IMG/VR virus record: IMGVR_UViG_3300027823_000002
Span: 1-43,522 of that record
Source of the DNA: a virus
Reading direction: 5' to 3' (one strand)
DNA length: 43,522 nt
Both the position numbers and the translations under genes were made by a program. Numbering within the stretch: the first letter of the stretch is position 1; each line of letters opens with the position of its first letter. A model generated the notes under the pieces. The model had not been told where the DNA came from and searched no databases. It was given only the letters and a program-made list of their open reading frames with translations. Shown here piece by piece: positions 38,420 through 43,522 of the stretch.

Positions 38420-39177
38420 ATACCAAAGAGCGAGTCGGCCCGTTTTTCAAGCAATTCGGATCCAAGTGGAGCGCCGCTAAACTTTATCCGGAACCGGAAT
38501 GGAGCTCAATAATTGAACCATTTGCTGGCGGCGCCGGCTATGCGTGCCTGTATCCCACGAAAAATGTAGTGCTTTACGACACCGACGAAAACCTGAGCGC
38601 ATTGTGGCGGTGGCTAATTAAAGAGGCGACCCCAGGTCTTATCCGAGCAATACCACTTCACACCCAAGAAGGCACCGACATCCGCACAATGAATCTGCTC
38701 CCCGGCCAACAGTTGCTTCTTAAGCATTGGCAGCGCACAAATAATGTTGGTAATTGCTGGACCATTTCTGCGTGGGGTAATATGCCCGGGCAATTTACAG
38801 AATCCACGCGCTCTAGGCTTGCCGATCAAATCGGTGCAATAAAGCACTGGAGCTTCGCGCAGCCCGACTACAGCAAATCTGCAACGTGGTTTTTTGATCC
38901 GCCCTACCAAAGCAATTATGCCTACCGGCAACCGCTAATAGACTTCAGCGCTCTTGCAATACTGGTCAAGTCCCTGTACGGGCAAGTGATAGTATGCGAG
39001 GGTGGGGAGTCCCCGAATTGGCTTCCATTTAAACCGCTGGCAACACGCGTTACTTCCCGGCGCACCGCCTCCAATAACCATCACTGCAAAGAATGGATTT
39101 GGACTAGTAGCCGTGTTGCCTTAACATTGAAAAAGCATGCGCCAAACCAACCCACAACCCACAGAAAGACAACGTGA
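38416..39177 (+). CDS. DNA adenine methyltransferase (Dam/D12 class)
   Basis: A 253-residue N6-adenine methyltransferase. The S-adenosylmethionine-binding motif is E-P-F-A-G-G-A-G (near 37-44), followed by Y-D-T-D-E-N-L, and the catalytic D-P-P-Y lies near 161-164. The order (FxGxG before DPPY) is the alpha or D12 class. It probably protects phage DNA from restriction by methylating GATC-like sites; the site itself cannot be read here. The GTG start at 38416 overlaps the upstream stop; the longer frame from 38338 duplicates upstream coding. Confidence 0.9.
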   Translation: MNTKERVGPFFKQFGSKWSAAKLYPEPEWSSIIEPFAGGAGYACLYPTKNVVLYDTDENLSALWRWLIKEATPGLIRAIPLHTQEGTDIRTMNLLPGQQLLLKHWQRTNNVGNCWTISAWGNMPGQFTESTRSRLADQIGAIKHWSFAQPDYSKSATWFFDPPYQSNYAYRQPLIDFSALAILVKSLYGQVIVCEGGESPNWLPFKPLATRVTSRRTASNNHHCKEWIWTSSRVALTLKKHAPNQPTTHRKTT

Positions 39178-39353
39178 AAAATCCATTCTTTACCGCCCTT
39201 ATATTGCTCGCCGCTTTTGCCATGAGCGCATTGGCAGCAGTTGGTATGCTTGTGCATGCCGATAAAAGTGACTTCAGAACCGCTGTGGTGTTTGCTATAA
39301 TTATGCTGACAGGTGTTTTGGTCATAATAGTCGCGCTGAAGGATGAAGATTAA
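39174..39353 (+). CDS. Small two-span membrane protein (holin candidate)
   Basis: A 59-residue protein between the methyltransferase and the last rightward gene. It has two hydrophobic segments: about residues 5-27 (F-F-T-A-L-I-L-L-A-A-F-A-M-S-A-L) and 37-54 (V-V-F-A-I-I-M-L-T-G-V-L-V-I-I-V), separated by a charged loop (H-A-D-K-S-D), and ends K-D-E-D. It starts with GTG overlapping the upstream stop and shares TAATG with the next gene. Size and topology fit a class II holin, but no endolysin is beside it. Confidence 0.75.
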   Translation: MKNPFFTALILLAAFAMSALAAVGMLVHADKSDFRTAVVFAIIMLTGVLVIIVALKDED

Positions 39354-39595
39354 TGGACTTCCAGACTGCGCGCGATTATCGACTACCGTTTGGAAAGCAC
39401 AAAGGCAAACGCATAGGATTAGTGGCTCGAACGCCAGAGGGCATTTGCTATTTGAATTGGCTTGACTCGGCCCGCGCAATTGATCGTCTGCGCGGGGCGG
39501 GTACTCGTTTCGATGCGGCCTTGAGTATCTACCTGAGCCATCCGAAGGTTATCTCTTATCTCGCCGCCGCCGCCAGGGTTACCAAAGGCGATTAG
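39353..39595 (+). CDS. DUF3820-like small protein
   Basis: An 80-residue protein. L-P-F-G-K-H-K-G-K-R-I-G-L (residues 11-23), then Y-L-N-W-L-D, matches the pattern P-F-G-K-x-K-G and Y-L-x-W-L typical of DUF3820 and of the C-terminal region of some exonucleases. A nucleic-acid role is likely but not shown. Its TAG overlaps the stop of the convergent late operon, so the two transcription units meet here with no visible terminator. Confidence 0.78.
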   Translation: MDFQTARDYRLPFGKHKGKRIGLVARTPEGICYLNWLDSARAIDRLRGAGTRFDAALSIYLSHPKVISYLAAAARVTKGD

Positions 39596-40197
39596 GGTTT
39601 ATTCTTCATAGCTAAATCCCAACCTTCATCGCCATCGCGCTCGGCTTTTTCGCGACGAGCAGTTTCAGCCTGGGCTTTTGCTTGGGCTGTAGCCATTTCT
39701 ATTTCTGCTTGCTGCTTGCTTTCCCGATCCTTCTTGCTGTCCATGGCTTTCTTTGTGCCGAATATAAGCGCAAGAATCGCCGAGCCTCCAGTAATAATTC
39801 CCTCCGGGCTGAGCAAACCCCCGAATAAACTGGACAAACCACCTGTACCAATACCGCCGAATTTCTGCAGCATGGCGAGCAGCGCGGCGGTATCTACCTC
39901 GGCACCGGAACGCTTTTCCGCGGTGGCTTGTTCTTTGGTTAGGCGCTCGCTAAATGTAGTCCGTTTGACATTGCCGACAACGGGCTGCGGCCCTGTAGGG
40001 GTGGTGATAATTAAATCAATTTCAAAATTATCCTCGGTCTTTGTGACCTGCGTTTCCTCCCGCTTCGTTTCCTCCGTGGCAGTGCGCACAAATGGCGAGC
40101 GCCACGTGCATCCGCCGGCCGCTAAACATAAAAGCAGCACCGCCAAAATTGTGAGGAGTACTCTAATTCGGATTGCGGTTTCACGTGAGGCGCTCAT
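39592..40197 (-). CDS. Lipoprotein with internal membrane segment (possible o-spanin)
   Basis: A 201-residue protein, last gene of the leftward operon. The signal peptide (V-L-L-T-I-L-A-V-L-L-L-C) ends in L-A-A-G-G-C, a lipobox-like site, so it is probably lipidated. The middle holds a Gly-rich hydrophobic segment (I-I-T-G-G-S-A-I-L-A-L-I-F-G), and the C-terminus is a charged Ala/Lys/Glu helix. Coupled to a one-span coiled-coil protein (ATGA overlap), it resembles a two-gene spanin pair, but it is longer than usual outer spanins. A tail or channel protein is the alternative. Confidence 0.7.
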   Translation of the reverse strand: MSASRETAIRIRVLLTILAVLLLCLAAGGCTWRSPFVRTATEETKREETQVTKTEDNFEIDLIITTPTGPQPVVGNVKRTTFSERLTKEQATAEKRSGAEVDTAALLAMLQKFGGIGTGGLSSLFGGLLSPEGIITGGSAILALIFGTKKAMDSKKDRESKQQAEIEMATAQAKAQAETARREKAERDGDEGWDLAMKNKP

Positions 40198-40562
40198 TGT
40201 TTCACCTCTCTGCGCATCTGCTGAACCTCGACAAGAATTCCCTTAATGTCGCCCTTCATTTCCTGAAGCGAGCCGGCGGTGTAGCGAGCATTTATCTCCG
40301 AGCTATTTACTCGAATGCTCATGTCTTCATAGCGAGCGGCATTTGCTTTAGCGCTTTCCAACGCTTCGGCTATGTCCCTGCGCATGGCAATTGCATTGGC
40401 TTCTATTTTATCCAAGTCGCGCTGCCGCACTGTATCCAACGCCCACCAGGCAATTGAGCATACCAAAATTAATGGGATGGCTATTTTCGTTTGCGGAGTC
40501 ATTACACTATCCACTTTCTTTGTCATTGCTTTAAAGGCTTCGCCGGGCGTGGGAGTATTCAC
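40194..40562 (-). CDS. One-span membrane protein with coiled coil (possible i-spanin)
   Basis: A 122-residue protein starting with GTG. A single membrane span lies near residues 27-43 (I-A-I-P-L-I-L-V-C-S-I-A-W-W-A), followed by about 75 residues of charged helix with heptad spacing (D-K-I-E-A-N-A-I-A-M-R-R-D-I). This is the layout of inner-membrane spanins, which bridge to an outer lipoprotein during lysis. The next gene encodes a lipoprotein, supporting the pair. Function remains an inference from topology and order. Confidence 0.72.
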   Translation of the reverse strand: MNTPTPGEAFKAMTKKVDSVMTPQTKIAIPLILVCSIAWWALDTVRQRDLDKIEANAIAMRRDIAEALESAKANAARYEDMSIRVNSSEINARYTAGSLQEMKGDIKGILVEVQQMRREVKQ

Positions 40563-40571
40563 TGCGTTCCC

Positions 40572-41441
40572 TTACACGGCTATGGGTTGTTCGAGACGAA
40601 TAGATGACAGAGCAGCAGTAATTGTATTCGCAACATTTGCTGTGCCCCAAGCAATTGTGGCATCCACAAGTAGAGCAATTGTGGTGTCGATGGTTGTGAT
40701 TGCAGTTCCGAGAATTCGGTAAGCTACACCGTCAATTCGCAACACTCCCTGCGCAATTACCGTGCCACTTACTGGACCAGCGGTGGTTGGGATGCGACAG
40801 ATAATTTCCGCATCCAACTCGTAAGTGGCATCAGTCAGAGTGCCGAGGGTTGGCGTGCCGAAATTCAGAACAACAGTGCCACCGATTGCTATTCTGAAAT
40901 TGATTGTCGGGGTTGCAGTTGTGCTTATTTTCCCGCTGCTTTTCAATCGAATCACAGAGCCATAATCCAGTGCATTCACTGGAAGAGTATTATTACCAAC
41001 GGCAGTTCTCGTACCGATGACGCCAGTATCCACCCCGAGAATGGTGGTCTCTGTTGTGGTGTTTGCAATTGTCACATTCGAAGTCTGTGCGGAAATAACT
41101 CCGGATGCAGCAATTGCTCTGCGTGTAGTCAGAGGATTTGACAGAGCAATTAACAGCAAGCCAAAAGCTGATGCATTGCTAGCGACGGTACTTAGTGTGG
41201 CCGAAGCCAATTGGAAGTCACTAGCTGCTGATTGTGCTGCCGAGCCGAGACCGAGATTCGATCGTGCGGTTGGTATGCTCGCAAGATCGGAGAGATTATT
41301 GCCGCGCCTAGAGTATGTAGCATTAAGCTCAGTAGCTAAGTCGGTTACCATTTGTGCAGGAGTGCGGCCCTCCATAACAGTGCGGCCGATAGCGTCTATT
41401 GCACCGGTTGCGCGCGCGTAGGAGTTTATTGCAATGGGCAT
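40572..41441 (-). CDS. Tail fibre protein with NLSDL repeat
   Basis: A 289-residue protein. The motif N-N-L-S-D-L-A-S-I-P-T-A-R-S-N-L-G-L (about residues 48-65) is the classical phage tail-fibre repeat (N-L-S-D-L, A-R-x-N-L-G-L). The rest is Thr/Ala/Ile-rich and beta-structured, as in fibre shafts and tips. It is encoded after the other fibre genes and before the putative lysis pair, so it is probably a distal or side fibre. Confidence 0.82.
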   Translation of the reverse strand: MPIAINSYARATGAIDAIGRTVMEGRTPAQMVTDLATELNATYSRRGNNLSDLASIPTARSNLGLGSAAQSAASDFQLASATLSTVASNASAFGLLLIALSNPLTTRRAIAASGVISAQTSNVTIANTTTETTILGVDTGVIGTRTAVGNNTLPVNALDYGSVIRLKSSGKISTTATPTINFRIAIGGTVVLNFGTPTLGTLTDATYELDAEIICRIPTTAGPVSGTVIAQGVLRIDGVAYRILGTAITTIDTTIALLVDATIAWGTANVANTITAALSSIRLEQPIAV

Positions 41442-41445
41442 TTAA

Positions 41446-42411
41446 TTACCTTAGAAGAAGCGCATTGATTTGCGCCTCGGTTAATGTTTCAGTTTCCACA
41501 TAGCCAGCACCGCCGTCGGTAGCACTCGATGGACCAGCGCCGCCAGCAACATCGATTGTCTGCACGCCAGCAAATGCAGCGGCGATTAGCGCAATGTATC
41601 CACCGCCACCGCCACCGCCGTCTTCGCCTGAACCGGACACACCATTGCCGCCATTCGCCAGGTAGGTTCCGCCAGTTATTGTACCGGTGCAAATAATTGT
41701 TATTGAACCGCCACCACCACCACCGGGCGACTGATCGGTTCCGGGCTTGCCTTGGGTTTGGCCGGACACATCGAATGTGCCACCTGTTGCAATTAAATTG
41801 CCTGCAATAATTAATAGCAAACTACCACCACCCTTCGCGCGCCAGGGCTCGGTGGTGAATGCTCCGATGCCACCAACCATCGGTTTCTGCGCCATCCAAG
41901 TACGCTTTGTGCCAGCAAATGATGGGCCAGCAATACCACCTGCAGCACTCGGTCCGGCAGCACTACCGCCAGCACTACCGCCAGCGCCAGCGCCACCCCC
42001 ACCAGTGATATCGCCACCACTTACAACAGCCACACCATTTTCCGCTATGACGGTATTGAGTAATGGTAGTTGAAGACGGTTTGCGGTGGAGACACGCGTC
42101 AGGCTGAGCACTGCAGCTAAAGTCACATCACCGGCCACTCTAATTATGGAAACCACCGGAAAGGTTTTTGCAGCAGTCAATTCAATAGACGCATACTCGT
42201 AAAAGCCCATCGAGGTTGGTGCTGCATCCGCATTAACAAAAGCACCATCCAGTCCCGCGCCACCTGGAGTAATTGCACGGCGGGAAACGCGAGGAGCACC
42301 CGCATCGCCGTTTGCAATTGCAATGGGATTATCGCGAAAGCGAAAAGTAAGCGAGGTAGCGAGCGGACTATCGGGATCGATTTCGCTATTGGTAATTGGG
42401 ATATATGCCAT
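41446..42411 (-). CDS. Gly-rich tail fibre / adhesin-like protein
   Basis: A 321-residue protein. The N-terminal 120 residues look folded, followed by long glycine-rich stretches (near 135-165 and again at 225-310) separated by a few strands. Such polyglycine-rich regions in phage tail proteins can form polyglycine-II bundles used as receptor-binding tips (as in Salmonella phage S16 gp38). No sequence relation beyond composition is claimed. It sits among fibre genes. Confidence 0.72.
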   Translation of the reverse strand: MAYIPITNSEIDPDSPLATSLTFRFRDNPIAIANGDAGAPRVSRRAITPGGAGLDGAFVNADAAPTSMGFYEYASIELTAAKTFPVVSIIRVAGDVTLAAVLSLTRVSTANRLQLPLLNTVIAENGVAVVSGGDITGGGGAGAGGSAGGSAAGPSAAGGIAGPSFAGTKRTWMAQKPMVGGIGAFTTEPWRAKGGGSLLLIIAGNLIATGGTFDVSGQTQGKPGTDQSPGGGGGGSITIICTGTITGGTYLANGGNGVSGSGEDGGGGGGGYIALIAAAFAGVQTIDVAGGAGPSSATDGGAGYVETETLTEAQINALLLR

Positions 42412-42460
42412 GGTGATTCCTTAAGTTAATTCCGTGGAGCTGAGATTGGTAGGAGTAAAG

Positions 42461-42718
42461 TCACCACTCATACTTTTCACGCGGCGCAATCTCTGCCGAC
42501 CTCTCGACACCTTTCGTGTCGACACGCGTCAGCACCTTTGGCGACACAACGACTGGATCCTCTGAGGGCTCGCCTTTATACTCGGGCACACGCTCGTCAA
42601 TAATGGCGCCGCCCAGGCCGTGCTGTGCGAGTGCTGCGTTTATTTCTTTCGCTGCATTAAGGCGGTACTCGATGTATCCGCGCTCAGTGGTTACGCGAAA
42701 TTTGCGAAGGGTGATCAT
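42461..42718 (-). CDS. Hypothetical protein between fibre genes
   Basis: An 85-residue, charged, mixed alpha/beta protein of unknown function. It overlaps the collagen-like fibre gene by 4 bases (ATGA), so it is translationally coupled to it. Small proteins in this position can be fibre assembly chaperones or caps; no motif here proves it. The 49-base gap to the next gene holds a usable AAGGAATC ribosome-binding site. Confidence 0.72.
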   Translation of the reverse strand: MITLRKFRVTTERGYIEYRLNAAKEINAALAQHGLGGAIIDERVPEYKGEPSEDPVVVSPKVLTRVDTKGVERSAEIAPREKYEW

Positions 42719-43522
42719 ACGGTTTCCGTGAATCCGAGGGGTGCGGTGTAGATAAGATCTAAGTAAAGCCAGTCGACCGCAATGCCGACGCTCGTGCCGG
42801 TTGCAGGGACGCGAATAATAAAAAACCCTATGCCCGTCACTCGGGCCGCGCCGGTGGGGATGTTGGTTGTAATGGTCGCATAAAGGACGTTATCGATGAA
42901 GAATGTCGCCGACGTTCCTGTGGCGTTGACCCTGACATCGAAGTTTCGGTATACGTCCAGGGCGCCAAGGGCGATGCCGGTATCCGTCGCGGTTTCCACG
43001 TTATCGGCCCGGCAAACGGCGAACCAGTTGCCGCCGTTTGTCGAGCGGAAAAACACGCCGTCGACCGATTCCGCCGCTATTGAGTCGATAAAGCCAATTC
43101 GGATTGCTCCGGTCAGCGCGCCGGTCAGGAACGCGACCGTTGGCGCCATGCACACAATAATGCGATAGGCGTCTGCCCCGAAAGCGATGGATGTCCCCGC
43201 GCTGATAACGCCCGCCCGCTGATTCGCGCTAGCGCTGGCGCCGCTTGTGGACCGCAGGACGCCGAACCTGTTGCCAACATTGATCGCCGCATTCGAGCCA
43301 CCGGCGGTGGCGGCGGCCATGCCAAGGCCCAGGCCAACGGTTCCCGATGGAAATTGTTCCATATGGGTGAACCGATCCGGGCCGACGCGGGCGACAGCGT
43401 TGGTTCCATTTAATCCATCAGCTCCGTTCGTGCCGTTCGTGCCGTTCGTGCCCGGTAATCCGTCGATGCCATTGGTTCCGTCGTCTCCCGGTAATCCGTT
43501 GGTTCCGTTGGTTCCGTTGGTT
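42715..43522 (-). CDS. Collagen-like tail fibre protein, C-terminal part (cut by the window edge)
   Basis: This is the rest of the fibre gene that starts at 343 on the other side of the window junction. From the right edge down to about 43405 it encodes Gly-X-Y triplets (TNG, LPG, DDG, IDG, ADG, LNG), then A-V-A-R-V-G-P-D-R-F and a globular C-terminal domain of about 215 residues. The ATG at 43362 is internal, not the start. The C-terminal domain is beta-rich with no catalytic motif and probably binds the receptor. By eye its DNA is more GC-rich and lacks the AATT-rich style of neighbouring genes, suggesting exchange of the tip. Confidence 0.82.
   Translation of the reverse strand, partial: TNGTNGTNGLPGDDGTNGIDGLPGTNGTNGTNGADGLNGTNAVARVGPDRFTHMEQFPSGTVGLGLGMAAATAGGSNAAINVGNRFGVLRSTSGASASANQRAGVISAGTSIAFGADAYRIIVCMAPTVAFLTGALTGAIRIGFIDSIAAESVDGVFFRSTNGGNWFAVCRADNVETATDTGIALGALDVYRNFDVRVNATGTSATFFIDNVLYATITTNIPTGAARVTGIGFFIIRVPATGTSVGIAVDWLYLDLIYTAPLGFTETV
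43464..43522. repeat. Terminal 59-base direct repeat (identical to 1-59)
   Basis: The last 59 bases are identical to the first 59. Joining the window ends through this overlap gives a circle of 43463 bp in which the collagen-like gene is in frame. Because the overlap is part of the 117-bp tandem repeat, it may reflect assembly within a repeat rather than true DNA ends. Confidence 0.85.

Noticed and set aside
1-43522. tRNA genes, integrase or repressor genes
   Set aside because: Looked for cloverleaf-like segments in gaps and for recombinase or repressor motifs in the proteins; none was convincing.

Overview
The window is a complete or near-complete genome of a tailed double-stranded DNA phage with a long non-contractile (siphovirus-type) tail. 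The evidence is an HK97-type head module, a TP901-1-like tail tube protein, a tape measure protein and no sheath gene. No integrase, repressor or other lysogeny gene was recognised, so a lytic lifestyle is likely. Lipobox-bearing lipoproteins and a spanin-like gene pair suggest a Gram-negative host; the genus cannot be read from the sequence. The first 59 bases repeat exactly as the last 59, inside a collagen-like tandem repeat, and joining the ends there keeps the reading frame of one tail-fibre gene. The contig therefore looks like a circle (or circularly permuted genome) cut inside that gene.

Layout. Leftward late operon, 16.7 kb down to 1, continuing through the window junction to 43.5-39.6 kb: small and large terminase, portal, MuF-like protein, prohead protease, major capsid protein, a possible head-decoration protein, connectors, tail completion proteins, tail tube, two tail chaperone frames joined by a canonical -1 slippery site, tape measure, tail tip/hub proteins, a collagen-like fibre, further fibre proteins, and a membrane protein plus lipoprotein pair at the end. 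Genes are mostly coupled by 1-4 base overlaps. Strong hairpins flank the gene that follows the major capsid gene.

Rightward early/middle operon, 17.5-39.6 kb: an array of small unknown genes (17.5-22.3 kb); a replication, repair and nucleotide block (22.3-34.9 kb: SF2 helicase, RuvC-like resolvase, T4 endonuclease V-like glycosylase, Cas4/RecB-like nuclease, Sak4-like ATPase, SSB-like protein, family A DNA polymerase, primase-helicase, MazG-like protein, dCMP deaminase, thymidylate synthase-family enzyme, nucleotide kinase); and a second small-gene array (34.9-39.6 kb) ending in a Dam-like methyltransferase and a 59-residue double-membrane-span protein. Between the two operons lies an 800-base control region with direct repeats, a large 45-base-arm inverted repeat and promoters.

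Most striking non-coding features: (1) a full-consensus type I hammerhead ribozyme at 37168-37225, between two small genes; (2) four near-identical promoter cassettes whose -10 box sits exactly 6 bases before the ATG, predicting leaderless mRNAs, two at each end of the replication block; (3) the GGGAAAC frameshift site in the tail chaperone pair; (4) the large inverted repeat at 16962-17124. Also notable are a thymidylate synthase homologue carrying Asp where dUMP-specific enzymes have Asn, a zinc-knuckle-like insertion in the DNA polymerase, and the absence of any recognisable endolysin.
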